DNA of 64,000 nt from Adiantum capillus-veneris (GCA_014529385.2 CM043944.1:176236740-176300739); one strand, 5' to 3'; positions 33,961 through 45,019 are shown, numbered from the stretch's first letter. Numbers and translations are program-made. The notes: a model not told the origin generated them from the sequence alone.

Positions 33961-34990
33961 ATTTTGAAGGAAGCGCAAGCCGAGGCGAAGGAAAGAATGG
34001 AGAAAAGAAGACTACTACGTCAGAAACAGCGCAATGAAGGAGCAATACGAACAAACGCAGTCAGTATAACAGAAATGGATAATGACAAAGAAGAACCCAT
34101 CATTGAATGCAAAGTAGGAACCAACCAAATCAAAGCCAGAGCACTATTGGATTCAGGAGCTCAAACTAACCTACTTTCACTCAGTTTGTATAGACAATTG
34201 ACAAATGACACTAAACTACAAACTGCCAAGCAAGAGTTAAAGAGTTACTCTGAGAATTCAATCAAAACTGTCGGATGCACAGTTTTACATATACAGATTA
34301 ACAGAAATGGATAATGACAAAGAAGAACCCATCATTGAATGCAAAGTAGGAACCAACCAAATCAAAGCCAGAGCACTATTGGATTCAGGAGCTCAAACTA
34401 ACCTACTTTCACTCAGTTTGTATAGACAATTGACAAATGACACTAAACTACAAACTGCCAAGCAAGAGTTAAAGAGTTACTCTGAGAATTCAATCAAAAC
34501 TGTCGGATGCACAGTTTTACATATACAGATTAACCAGTATGTGTATCCTCATATGTTTTACGTGGTTGAAGACCAAGCTACACAATATCCATTATTGCTA
34601 GGACAACCATGGCAAAAGCAATACAATCCAATGATTGACTGGAGTTCTAAATCAGTGCTTATCAAATACGAAGGTGAAAGTCAATCAGCTAAGTTCACCA
34701 AAGGAGAAGAGCCAACTCCAAAGGACGAATCCAAAGACAAAGGTAAACAACAACCAGAGAAAAAGAAGAAGCAATGGCAACCAAAAGTTTCTATACAACC
34801 GGATTACTCTTCGACGAGGAATTCTCAACAGTGGATAAGGAATTCTCAGACTAGGAGGGGGGGAGGTATACAGGTATACAGGAGTTACAAAGCAGCTACA
34901 AGCGCCAAAAACAAAGAAAAACAAAAATTATATTACAAGGGCAGTGTCTTACATGATTTTGTAATTTTTATGTTTGATTGCGGATATTGA
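33960..34990 (+). pseudogene. Element B post-integrase retropepsin-like domain
   Basis: After the integrase tail comes a charged linker (LKEAQAEAKERMEKRRLLRQ), then IECKVGTNQIKARALLDSGA with QTNLLSL, a full DSGA active-site motif, and about 75 residues later YPLLLGQPWQKQYNPMIDW, the matching C-terminal strand. A Lys-rich tail follows. A 232-bp tandem duplication (34069-34532) splits the frame: the first copy ends with the integrase frame at 34314, and the second copy opens a new frame 34307-34990. Element A has the same linker and domain after its integrase. It could be a protease, or a dead one reused for binding. Confidence 0.8.
34069..34532 (+). repeat. 232-bp tandem duplication
   Basis: 34069-34300 is repeated directly as 34301-34532 with no difference that I could see. 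232 is not a multiple of three, so the reading frame shifts at the junction. The duplicated segment contains the DSGA motif of the second protease domain. Confidence 0.95.
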
Positions 34991-36475
34991 TAATATTTAT
35001 GCCCTTATATACCTTGTTTTGCAACAAGAAGAGATCAAATGATGAATTTGGGTCTCTAGCCGTGTAAATATCACTAAATAAGAGTGTGTTTGGAGCTAAG
35101 AAGTGGAAAAAAGTGGTAATCCAAGTCCAGAAATCACAAATAAGTGTATATTCATATACACAGGGTTACCAGCTATTTATTGTGTATGTTTGGAATTTTT
35201 TGGCTTCAATTTGCTATTTTCCTTTATTTTTTATGATTTTCTTAATAAAAGTAAAAGAAAAATAAAAAAGCAGGTGAAATGAGATCGGAAAAAAGAAAAG
35301 AATAGACGGTGATGGTCCTAATGACAAGGGCAACCCATGGTAAAAATTGGGTACAATTCTGAAAAAGTTGCGGAAAGCTCGAAATGACAGAATTTTGGCA
35401 AAGTGGACAGATTTCTCAGAAACAGGTCAAACGGAGTCCAAATTGCGAAATTTCAAATCCTAAAGTGCATTTCACGACGAGATAGGAGCACATGTCAAAT
35501 TTGGTAACAAGTGATCCGGGAAGTCTGAAGTTAAGTATTTTTCACTTCACTTTCAAGCTCATTTCCACTATTACCTTCTTGGAGAGAGCAAAGAGCACAC
35601 AGGAGCATCCGACCTTCTACCGCCTTCTACGACTGCTACGAGAGCTCAGAGGACACCAGACATGAGAGGTAGACTCGTTGCCATAAGCTTTTGATGCTTA
35701 TCGTTAACTTTTGTCGCGAAAACTGACCAAAACCAAGAAACAAGAGCAGACGGGGAATGGGAAAGAACGCTAGGTAGGGGCACAACCGCCTAACCAAACC
35801 TTGCAAGAACTTAGAGGTGGGTTACCCTAGCATAGAAGATGGGTTTCTAACACTCAAAGCTCGAGAAAGAACGACTTGAAAAAACCTAGGTCAACAGAGC
35901 CTGCAAGAGGCAAACAGGAAAAAGTTGTCGAAACGACACGAAACTTCACAGGAAGTTCAACCACATCAAGGACAATGCAACCATGGAGTATCTCCAGGTT
36001 TGGATCACCAAAGGTAGGTCGGAACAACCGATTCGGCTGCGGACACACAAAGCGTCATTTTGGCATAACGGCTAAAATTGACGACCGAATGAAATGAAAC
36101 TTCACAAGCAGCTTCAAATATACATGGATGACTTATGTTTGCAAGCAAAACCCAAAAGAAAGCTGATTCACTTACCGATGGTGAAAAAGACGCTTTCGGG
36201 CAACCAAATGGAGAAAGATGGAGAACGGGGAGCCAAAGTCAAGTTCAACCAAATAGGTGGCTTCACAACATATCCAATGAGCTGGGAATGCAACTCTTGA
36301 AAAGAAAAGTTGAAGAAATTCAACTCCAAGGCAAAAAGACGACTTCGGAGACTGAAATGCCTGTAAGGGGGCTTTTTAGCTAAACTGATGACTTTTTAAG
36401 TTGAAAACTAGTTAGCAGGGCTTAGGGCACTAGCACAAAGCATTCTTTGCACAAAAAGACCAACATTTCAAGAAA

Positions 36476-36499
36476 AGACATCATACGTGTACGATGTCT
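36476..36499. promoter_or_regulatory. 24-bp palindrome, copy 5
   Basis: Two substitutions (CGCG to CGTG; TATG to TACG). Confidence 0.85.
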
Positions 36500-36759
36500 C
36501 ACAGCATGATTTTCACATCCATTTCAACATTTGAGTGCATAGCCTCATTCCACATGTTAATCACATCCTATGAACCAAGTATCATGAGAATTGGAGTTAG
36601 AAAACCCAAGGGAAACCAAAAAGACGCAAAGTAGGCCATAAAATTGATTTTTGGTCCTAATTTTGTCAAAATAACTCCAAACTCATTGAAACTTTGTAGG
36701 ATTGTTGATTAACACATCTACAAGCTATCTGGAACCAAAAAGCACCATTTTGACACAAA

Positions 36760-36783
36760 AGACATCATACGCGTATGATGTCT
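36760..36783. promoter_or_regulatory. 24-bp palindrome, copy 6
   Basis: Perfect copy. A half-site (GACATCATAC) recurs at about 36818-36827. Confidence 0.95.
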
Positions 36784-37043
36784 ATTTGCACTTACAGAGC
36801 CAAAACTGCTCATTTGACATCATACATCCATTATATATATCTAATACATGCTACATATGAAGTTTGGAACCATTTGGTCAAGTGGATCACCCCATTAGCC
36901 CAATTGAGGGAAAATCCTTCACATAAAGCCTATTTTAGCCCAAATTCAACATACTCAAGTCCAAACCAATATTTGAGTAGGGACAGTCCTTCACTAGTAC
37001 ATGGGGAGTCCACAGAACCAATCCCATGAAAAATTGATGAAAA

Positions 37044-37067
37044 AGACATCATACGCGTACGATGTCT
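37044..37067. promoter_or_regulatory. 24-bp palindrome, copy 7
   Basis: One substitution (TATG to TACG). Confidence 0.9.
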
Positions 37068-37178
37068 CTAGAGCCATTTTTAGCCCAAAATCTATCCAAA
37101 ATTCATAAATCCACTGAATAAGCCTATCTAAAGCCAAATCCAAGCTTATAGAGAAATTTGGTCCAAAAATACACTAAA

Positions 37179-37202
37179 AGACATCATACGCGTATGATGT
37201 CT
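37179..37202. promoter_or_regulatory. 24-bp palindrome, copy 8
   Basis: Perfect copy, 135 bp after copy 7. Confidence 0.95.
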
Positions 37203-37461
37203 CACTATGTGATTTTGGCACCTCAGGGCTTCAACCACCAAACAGAAGTGATCTACATGCCATTTGAAGGTGAACCACCAAGTTTTATCCAATTTGGATC
37301 ATAAAATCCAATTCCCTTTCAAAATTTTGCCAAGAGCCTGAACTGGACTAAACTGGCCAAAACTTGACCAAATGGGATCCAAACTCAAATCCAAGCATAT
37401 GATACTCATGTATACACTATCAGCTACAAGCACAACCAATATGAAGTCATTTTGACACAAA

Positions 37462-37485
37462 AGACATCATACGCGTATGATGTCT
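37462..37485. promoter_or_regulatory. 24-bp palindrome, copy 9
   Basis: Perfect copy. It is preceded by 'ttgacacaaa' as at copy 6. Its centre is 178 bp before the ORF3 ATG. Confidence 0.95.
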
Positions 37486-37651
37486 CCAGCAGGATTTTGA
37501 GCCCAGTTTGCATATTTTTTCACCTACCCTGCATCCTTAGGCCCTGAATAGCTCATGTTTCAATTTTCAAGTCATTTGGATAGTTAAAAGCTTCATTTCG
37601 GCTTTCAGTACTAAAAAGACGCTAACTTCTGAAATTGGAGTTACAGGATCC

Positions 37652-40600
37652 ATGGATTCCGCCAAGTCATCAGCAACAAAGAGAAAAAGACCTACAATCA
37701 AAGATGCTCTTGCAGAAGCAGAACCCTTTGACATTCCAGCAGAAACCCTCAAGCCAACCAAAACTTGGGTGGAGGAAGCAGTATTGGAGAAAGAGGGAAT
37801 AAAGATCTACCAGGGGACTTTCAGAGGTCCTCAAGGGCAAGCGATGGATATACCGATGATCCCACAAGAATTGGTGGATTATAGCAGGTCAGAGAACATC
37901 AGCAGGTACCTTGAAAGGGCAGACTTGCACAGATTCTTCACCTCGAGACCATCAGGTGTAGATACAAGAAGAGTGTATGAGTTGGCAACCTCCATTCAGA
38001 AGGATGGGAAAGCCATATTGACAGCAATAGATGGAGAGAAAGTAGAGGTACAGATCACTCCACAGCTCATTGCAGATGCATTGAAGCTGCACAACAAAGG
38101 GAGCTCTGTCAGGGAAAGAAGGGAGGCCATAGAGGTCTATGGATCCAAGAAACAGAATGCAACCTATGGAGATATGGCGGACCAAAGAGCGGCAACCCTT
38201 TGTCGACTGTACAACCAGTTTCTCCATATTTGCAGTAAAAGACCGCAAAAGTATACGACACCACCCCATGCCATCGCAACTACCATCACATGGGCATTAA
38301 AGAGCAATATGCCAAAAGAGGTGAATTATGCTCAACACATCCACGAGCAAGTAATTGCCATGCACAACGAGAAGCCAAAGTATATAGGAGGAGCTGAAGT
38401 TCTGACAAGAATAGCTTATGAAGCTATTGGAGCCAGAGATCAATGGCCAAAGGTTCCCTCCCAAAATGAGTGGCTTAGAGAAGCCGATGAGGAGGAAGAA
38501 CAGTCTGAAGTATCCAAGAGGGCGTCCACAAGAGCACGCAGGAAACTAGAAATAGTTTCAGAACCTGCAGAGGATGTGGATGAGCCGCTTATGAAGAAAG
38601 CAAAGAAGAAGGTTGCTCCCAAGCAAACCAAAAGTCAGAAAGCGGCAAGAATGGAAAGACTGGTGGAGCAGTTTAGAGCGGAAAGAGCTCTAAAGGGGGA
38701 CTTTGAAGAAAAGTGGGTTCCAGACCCCACTAAAGTCGGAACTAGCTCAGCCAGGCCACATGTTGATCAATACGATCAATATATTAGAGCGTATGAGGAG
38801 TCAGAGGCTATACTGGAGCAGCAACCTGTCGAGCCATACACTGAAGAGGAAGTACAGCTTTTAAAAGCTGAGCTGAAAAAGGACGACAAGGGGAAGAAGA
38901 AAGTAGATGAGTCTACTGAACCTCAAGAGAAAGACGGGCAAGCAAACAAAGGGAAAGCCAAGATGACTGAGGACAATCAGCCCTCCTTTACTGATGTACC
39001 AAGCCCGAAGAAGACGGAAATCATTGTGGAAGAGACCACAGTAGAGATGGACACGGCTGGTATGGAAAAGCCGGAGGCCGGGACCAAGGAAAAGGAGATA
39101 GATCCAATTCAGCAAAAGAAGAACGATTATGAGGATCTGGTAGCGATAGGGTACACTGAAGAAGAGGCCCTTGAGGCAGTTTATGGGATCACCCTACAAA
39201 AACAAGATGATCGGAGAGGGACAGAGGAAAAAATAAAGAGTACAAAAGAGAGTGAAGAGAAACTGGACGAGCAGAACGTACTAGAAGAGCCGAAGCCAGT
39301 GGAGGTGGTGGCAGAAAAAGCTTTAGAGTTGACAGATGAAGATGAAAAAGACATGCACATGGTGCATGAACTGCTCAGCAAGATCAAGGAAAGATCCAAG
39401 GCAAAGGAAATGGAGATTGAGACAGCCAAACAAAGGGAAGCCGAGTTGCAGAGGAAATTAGAGAATGCTATGACTGAATCTGAAAGTCATAAAGCATCAA
39501 TCTACGAAACGGAAAACGAGAGAGACGGCTTGATACTCCAGCTAGCCGAGGCTTCAAGAGAAGTAACAAGTGCACAGGAAGCAAGGGAGCGGATGGAAGA
39601 CGACTTGGAGGCGGCTAAAGATGAGCTCATTGAGCTAAGGGAAAGAGTCGAGCTCCAAGAAAGAACAATCACTAGACTCAGGACTACCCCTAGAGCTAGC
39701 AGAGCAGGAACCGAACAAGAGGGAGCTCTTGTACCAGCTCTGGAAGACCAGGTCCGAAGCTTACAAAGAGAGCTAAGATTAGAGCAAGTGCAAAGGTTGC
39801 ACATTGCGGAGGGATCATTGGCAGCAGAGGAGAGGCTCACTTTAGAAAATCAAACACTAAGAACAGAGAATGAGACCCTCCGCGAACAGCTCCAAGATCT
39901 ACAAGAGCAACAAAGAAGAGAGACAGAGACACCACAAGAAGAATCAGGTGGAGCAGCCATAGAGCTACCAGAAACTGGAGAGGCAACCACAATTGAAGAT
40001 CCAGCCCCAGTTCAAGAGGTGGCCTCAACTTCAGGAATCTCTGAAGAAGAAGAACAAAGGCTCCATGACCAGATAGAAAAGTCAGCAGAAGAGAGTGCCA
40101 AGGCGGAAATGGAATGGGAGAGGAGACTCCTAATCTCCATTAGACTTCAGGGACTAGACACAAAAGTGCTCCATGAAGAGTGGATGCAACCCAGCCTGCC
40201 TTTCCCTTTGATGAAGTTTGAAGTGATAAAAACGAAAAAGAGAATAGAGGAGGAGCAGTATGTCGCTCTTTACGAAGGCGACATCACAAAAGAGGAACAA
40301 TCAAAGAAGATTGTAGATTCGTAGCCTAGATGGAGGAAAGGTTGGCTGAACAAATACCCAGCCTACCTCATCTACTTGGTGGAGGCACCAAAGGAGATTC
40401 GGGAGAATGCAACCTTCTGCCCGGTGCCAAGAGTCAGAAACTGGAAAGAGCATGGCAAGATTGCAGAAAAGAAGCCAAATTGGCTTAATTATCCCAGGAT
40501 GCCAGGACCAAAGGCAGGAGAGAGAATAGGTAAAGCCTACATGGTGAAAACCCTAACGGGCACCATCAAGCTCTTTACTGGCTCTCCTGACCTTTCGTGT

Positions 40601-40927
40601 CAGATGCTCAAGAAAATCTGCAGGACTCTCTTAGCTTGCATTGAAGTGTTCGCGCCAGATAAAGCCACGACCTCGAGTCTACTATCGACGGCCGACACAA
40701 TGACTGATATGATATATGATCTTTCATTGCAGCCTTCTCCAAAAGTGTTGCACCTCCTATACCAGAGGATTATGTTTTTGCCTAGCTTCCACATGCGAAC
40801 ATTCGAAGAAGCTTTCTACACCGGCTTTTTCACCCACGAAAGCAAAATATTCGGCCCAACCTTGACCATCGGCAACCTACGATACGAATCACATTTGCAG
40901 ATGCTCAAGACGACAGGACTTTATTGA
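37652..40927 (+). pseudogene. Element B ORF3, large coiled-coil protein with one internal stop
   Basis: ATG 37652 opens 890 codons to a TAG at 40322-40324. The same frame then runs on to 40927, so the ancestral product was about 1090 residues. Residues 1-270 look globular (ERADLHRFFTSRPSGVDTRR; HAIATTITWAL) and recall the plant-mobile or 'putative plant transposon protein' domains found with Athila/Ogre elements; this is an impression, not a proven match. Residues 270-560 are acidic and Lys-rich, with a nuclear-signal-like KKAKKKVAPK. About 570-830 is a long coiled coil rich in Glu, Arg and Leu. The part after the stop is globular again. It occupies the place of the env-like ORF of Athila elements. 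No signal peptide or membrane helix is visible, so an envelope role is unlikely. Confidence 0.75.
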
Positions 40928-40963
40928 CCAATCATAAAAGTCATGTCAGGGACGACATGAACG

Positions 40964-40976
40964 CGGAGGGGGGAAG
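40964..40976 (+). other. Polypurine tract of element B
   Basis: The G/A run GGAGGGGGGAAG (ending 40976) directly precedes the right LTR and would prime plus-strand synthesis. Confidence 0.85.
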
Positions 40977-41913
40977 TGTTGAGCCAGCAGAGGATCACAC
41001 CCACATTTTTGCTCACACTCATCATTTTGTAACCATTGATTGTAATAAATGTCTTTCCGACATTAATTTTGATTTGAGCCATTCATTAAGTAACGGGACT
41101 CAGTTGAGTTTCCAGCTTGTAATTCCGAAGTAATTTCACTTGCTGATGTAATTAGTTAGAGATGTTCTCACCTCCAAGGCTGAGGTATATAAGCCAAAGT
41201 TTTTGTAACCTAAGGGGATTCGATTATTAATCAAGGAGAGTTTTTGAGCGCCGTGACTGTGTCTGAGAGAGAGTGAGAGAGAGAGAATCTTATCTACTTG
41301 CTACGCGAGCTACGGAGCCGCCATTGGAGAAGCGACACCGCCATTGTGTTAGCAACGGCGAGAGCTACGCACAGATACCAAGAGTGCGCGCTATCGGCTT
41401 CTATGTGTGGTAAGTTCCTACGAGCTTCGGTGTGAGTTTTCTTCCAACTCGTGTGTCGGAATGGAGCGTGCAGCATATCTATAGAACCACAACGAGTAGA
41501 GCTACACATTGGTACCATCGGGGTCAAGTTTTGATCACCTGTATTTTTCGGCCTGTTTTCATACGCGTTTACCGCACGTAGTGGTTATAGGTTGATTTTG
41601 CAGTTCAAGTCTTTAGGGTGTTGTTCTTACCTAGTGTATAGACTTCCCCTTGAGTTTGAGATTGATTCAATGATTCTAGATCCTGTTTCGTATAGCATTC
41701 GTTCGTAGTACGGATTTCAGTCACTTGCGTATTTTAGAACTTAGATTTGATTTCCTTAGTAGTGATTGTCATTAGAAGGTCGAGTAGGTGATTTGACACC
41801 CACCTAGTTGTTTCCATGCGCCTGCGGGTCAAGCTTCGTCCTCGTCTGACAAATTCTGTTGTTGGTTGAGTTCTCGCTATTTAGCTTCCGCTAGCGACGT
41901 AACCGCCTTAACA
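40977..41913 (+). mobile_element. 3' LTR of element B
   Basis: 937 bp, nearly identical to 23204-24141, with about 12 substitutions and one 1-bp indel by eye. It ends CCGCCTTAACA and is followed by the ATAAC duplication (41914-41918). Confidence 0.95.
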
Positions 41914-42379
41914 ATAACCATCTTACAAGGGGAATGGTTCCTCTTTCTTCCCCAAAGCAAGTAATGACATTATGTCTTTAAAGTCAGGGTCAATAGCATA
42001 CTCATCTATCATAGAGGATAGATCATTGTGAGTTTCTATAGACACCACATTAACTCTTGGTCGTTGTGAAAGTGCATCGTCCACTTGATTGTGCTTACCA
42101 GCAATGTGAGCAATATGAAAATAAAATTGCGAAAGAAGATTTTTTGCACCTCATTTGTTTGTCTGCAAGCTTGGTTTGTGTCATGAAATACTTGAGACTT
42201 TGGTGGGTAGTTTGTAAAATAAATGGAGTACCCAATAGATAGTGATTCCATGTGTCTAGGGCATGTAGAACAACTAAAATCTCTTTTTTGTATATGCCCA
42301 AGACTTGTTCATCGGCATTGATCCTTCGGCCCTCATATGCTATGGCATGCCCTTCTTGAATCATTTTTCTCCTTAGCAT
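41914..42379 (-). pseudogene. Element C RNase H and linker
   Basis: The minus frame 42095-42379 contains GHAIAYEGRRINADEQVLGI and KEILVVLHALDTWNHYL, then HQSLKYFMTQTKLADKQMR. These are RNase H features of chromoviruses with the usual Glu and the 'TDHQSL' Asp region eroded to TTHQSL. The part below 42095 continues toward the integrase and contains the point where B inserted. Confidence 0.85.
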
Positions 42380-43022
42380 TCCATGAGTACTTAACGTTCT
42401 TCTTTGTTAAGTCATGTAATGGTCCTGCTATTTGAGAGAATTTTGCTATGAAGCATCTATAGTATGCAGACATACCAATAAAGCTTCTTAGCTCATGTAG
42501 ATGCCTTGGATTAGGCCATGCTTTTATTACCTCCAACTTTGATGGATCCATACAGATACCATCTTGAGAGATAATATGACCTAAGTATTGAATCTCTTGA
42601 AGGAAGAATTCACTTTCCTTTTGATTGATAAAAAGCTTGTTCTCCCTTAATGCTTGAAAAATCACCTGGAGATGTTGCTTGTGTTCCTCCAAGGAATTGG
42701 AGTAGATGATGATATCATCAAAGAGCACTCCAGTGAATTTGTGGTATGGTATAAATATTTTCTCCATTAAACAATTGAATGTGACTATTGCATTAGTCAA
42801 GCCAAAAGGCATGACTAGATATTCATAAAGACCAAACATTGTACAAAACATGGTCTTTAGGATATCTTCATTCACTATCCTTATTTGATGATAGCCACTT
42901 TTAAGGTCAATCCTACTGAAGTAGGTAGAGTCTTGTAGCTTATCAAACAGATCTTCTACCCGTAGGACGGAATATTTGTTTTTGATAGTGATATGGTTTA
43001 GTGCTTGATAGTCCACACACAT
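42333..43022 (-). pseudogene. Element C reverse transcriptase
   Basis: One open 229-codon piece reads MCVDYQALNHITIKNKY, YFSRIDLKSGYHQIRI (catalytic Asp), YLVMPFGLTNAIVTF, LFDDIIIYS (FDD form of the YxDD box), YLGHIISQDGICMDP and FIGMSAYYRCFI. The arrangement is that of chromovirus reverse transcriptases. A frameshift at the 5' end leads into 43038-43277. Confidence 0.92.
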
Positions 43023-43037
43023 GCGGTATGTACCATC

Positions 43038-43395
43038 TTACCTCTGCACTAAAAGGACAGGAGAACAAAAGGGAGAGGAGCTTGGCCTCACCATCCCTTT
43101 GTCTACCAATTCTTGTACTTGCCTCATGATCTCCTCTAGTTGAGCTTGGGAAACTTGGTAAGGAGGCTTGTTAGGTGGTGAGGCTCCTAGTAAAAGCTCA
43201 ATTTGGATGGTCATCATCCCCTCGTTTTGGAGGTAAGTCCGTAGGGATATCATCGATGAACACATCTTGGAATCCATTTAGAAAATTAGACAAGTCTAAC
43301 TCTTCTTGATTCCTGCCATTCACATTTGATGAAACATTAGGACCTTTTAGGGACTCTTTGACAAAAATCATGTACGCAGAAACTGAGCTTTTCAT
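43038..43395 (-). pseudogene. Element C region between protease and reverse transcriptase
   Basis: Frames contain NGFQDVFIDDIPTDLPPKRG (near 43210-43290; usual 'F-DVFPDELPPGLPPKR') and PPYQVSQAQLEEIMRQVQEL, VDKGMVRPSSSPF. These are the conserved N-terminal part of gypsy reverse transcriptase. A frameshift separates the two. Confidence 0.85.
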
Positions 43396-43591
43396 TGGTT
43401 TATCAATGAAACACAGGAGGATTTACAAGTGGTATAGTACGACCAGACTCACTAGCATCTATATACATGCTCTTTTCCCTATAGGTGAATTAGATTCTCC
43501 TTTTGGGGAACTTCATGTTGGCAGCCATGCTGTTGAACCATGGTGCCCCTAGGATAGCATCCTCATGTTGGAGAGGAGATATGAAAAAGTC

Positions 43592-44050
43592 TTATTTGTT
43601 GATGTAGCTTTGGACATGAAGCCTCAACTTCCCAATCAAGGGAGTAACAGAGGCTTGTTGTCCCTTGAAAGCTCCATCGGTAGTTACAATGTCTCCCATC
43701 TCGAAAGCTTGAATGCCCAACTTAGTGGCCAACTCCATTGATATGAAGTTGTGAGTAGATCCAGGGTCAAACAAGATGAAGGCATCGTGCTCCCTTACCT
43801 TTCCCCAAGCATCTGAGAGAGGTGATTCTTTGCAGTGAGCATCCTCTTTTGGATCTTTGATTGTGGAAGCTCTAAAGAGCCTTATTGCAAGAATTTCTCT
43901 TAGGGCAATAACGATAGACATGTCCTTGCTCCCCACACTTGAAACATTTGTGGTCCTTGCGAAAAGCTTCAAGCTCTTCAGGAGAGAGTTTATTTTACTT
44001 GGCCATATCTTTAGGTAATCCCGCACAAAATTGTTTCTTTTGCTTGGCAA
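43592..44050 (-). pseudogene. Element C zinc knuckle and protease
   Basis: The minus strand has CFKCGEQGHVYRYC (about 43905-43952, intact CCHC) and, in another frame, DAFILFDPGSTHNFISMELA (about 43735-43790). That is a chromovirus protease in which DSG has become DPG. Both lie in expected order between gag and reverse transcriptase. Confidence 0.85.
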
Positions 44051-45019
44051 AGTCTATCTTTTGAAAGACAATAGCCGTGAGTGGAAATTCCAAAACTTTT
44101 CCACATATTTGTGGATAGACTCATGGGGGAGAAGCTTCAAACTCCGCCATTCGGTAAGCACTTTGTTCTTTGCATCGCTTTGCAAGGAAATTCTTCATGA
44201 TGATGAAAACTGATAGAGCTTTCCATGTCTTTGGGGCTTCTTTGTTGCCACGAAGGCTATCCCACCATTGACGAGAAGATTTTTGGAAGTGCATAGCTAC
44301 ATGGCGTAGCTTGGAGGACTTTGTGAAGTCCTCGTCTCCAAATGCCACATCAAATTGTTGGATGAAGGCCAATACTTTGTTGGTAGCACCAAATGTGCCA
44401 TCATAGGTGAGAAAAGAGATACTCTTTCCTCCTTGTTTTAACTTCTTGAGCTTTTGGGACCTTCGCCATGCAAGGTAATATTTGCGATGTCCTTCCCTCT
44501 TGTATTCTCTAGGAGAATAGCTATTTCTTTCGTCCGAAGAGGAGGAAGGTGAAGAAGAAGGAGAAGAGGGTGACCTCTTTCTTACCCTTTTTTTCCTTTG
44601 TTTCCTCTCTTCCCTTTTGGAGTGATGAGGAGAAGGACTGTGGGTTGACCATTTTCTCTTGGGAGGAGTTGGCGATCATCTAGACCGCCATCGTCGTGGA
44701 GCCACATCTTCAGAGAAACTTAGGGATTCTCTTCTTTCTCATTCTTTGGATTCCTCCTCTCTTATGGGAGAGCGTCTTCTTTTGGGTGTCTCATCAAGAG
44801 GCCTCCTAAGCTCTCTCTCTCCTCCTCTTGGAGAGGAAGGGAAATCCCATAAGCACGAAGTTGTTGAGTAACTTTGGCTTGCAAAGCAGAGTTGCCCATA
44901 GCTTGCTGCAACCTAGTAACAAGATAATTGACAAACATGCGGGCATCATCATTAGCACCTTCATGTGCAAAATCAAAGTTATCAATGTTTATTCTACTCT
45001 CTTGGCTATTTTCAGCCAT
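44051..45019 (-). pseudogene. Element C gag
   Basis: It starts with ATG at 45019 (MAENSQESRINIDNFDFAHE). The capsid region at 44121-44372 contains QFDVAFGDEDFTKSSKLRHV and QWWDSLRGNKEAPKTWKAL, a typical chromovirus Gag. The middle (44400-44760) is rich in Arg/Ser codons and broken. Confidence 0.8.

Larger units (their letters stand above)
34991..37651 (+). promoter_or_regulatory. Element B spacer and second palindrome cluster
   Basis: 2.6 kb without a convincing ORF. Five palindromes lie in 36476-37485 with centre spacings of 284, 284, 135 and 283 bp; the last is 178 bp before the ORF3 ATG. Phrases such as 'ccaagttttatccaatttggatca' and 'gccaaaacttgaccaaa' match the leader before gag, so this looks like a diverged duplicate of that leader. 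It may drive separate expression of ORF3. Confidence 0.75.
23204..41913 (+). mobile_element. Element B: 18.7-kb Athila/Tat-like Ty3/gypsy retrotransposon
   Basis: It is complete from LTR to LTR with a 5-bp target duplication. Order: LTR, tRNA-Asp primer site, 1.4-kb leader with four palindromes, gag, protease, reverse transcriptase/RNase H, a duplicated zinc-binding module, integrase, second protease-like domain, 2.6-kb spacer with five palindromes, ORF3, polypurine tract, LTR. By eye the LTRs differ at about a dozen positions in 938 bp, so the insertion is fairly young. Frameshifts and stops in gag, integrase and ORF3 make this copy defective. It lies inside element C in the opposite orientation. 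Confidence 0.95.

Noticed and set aside
24680-37485. Regularly spaced palindromes as a CRISPR-like array
   Set aside because: Spacings of 125-288 bp, a eukaryotic retrotransposon context and related spacers rule this out.
37652-40927. ORF3 as a host gene or an envelope gene
   Set aside because: It lies inside element B between palindromes and polypurine tract, and it has no signal peptide or membrane segment.
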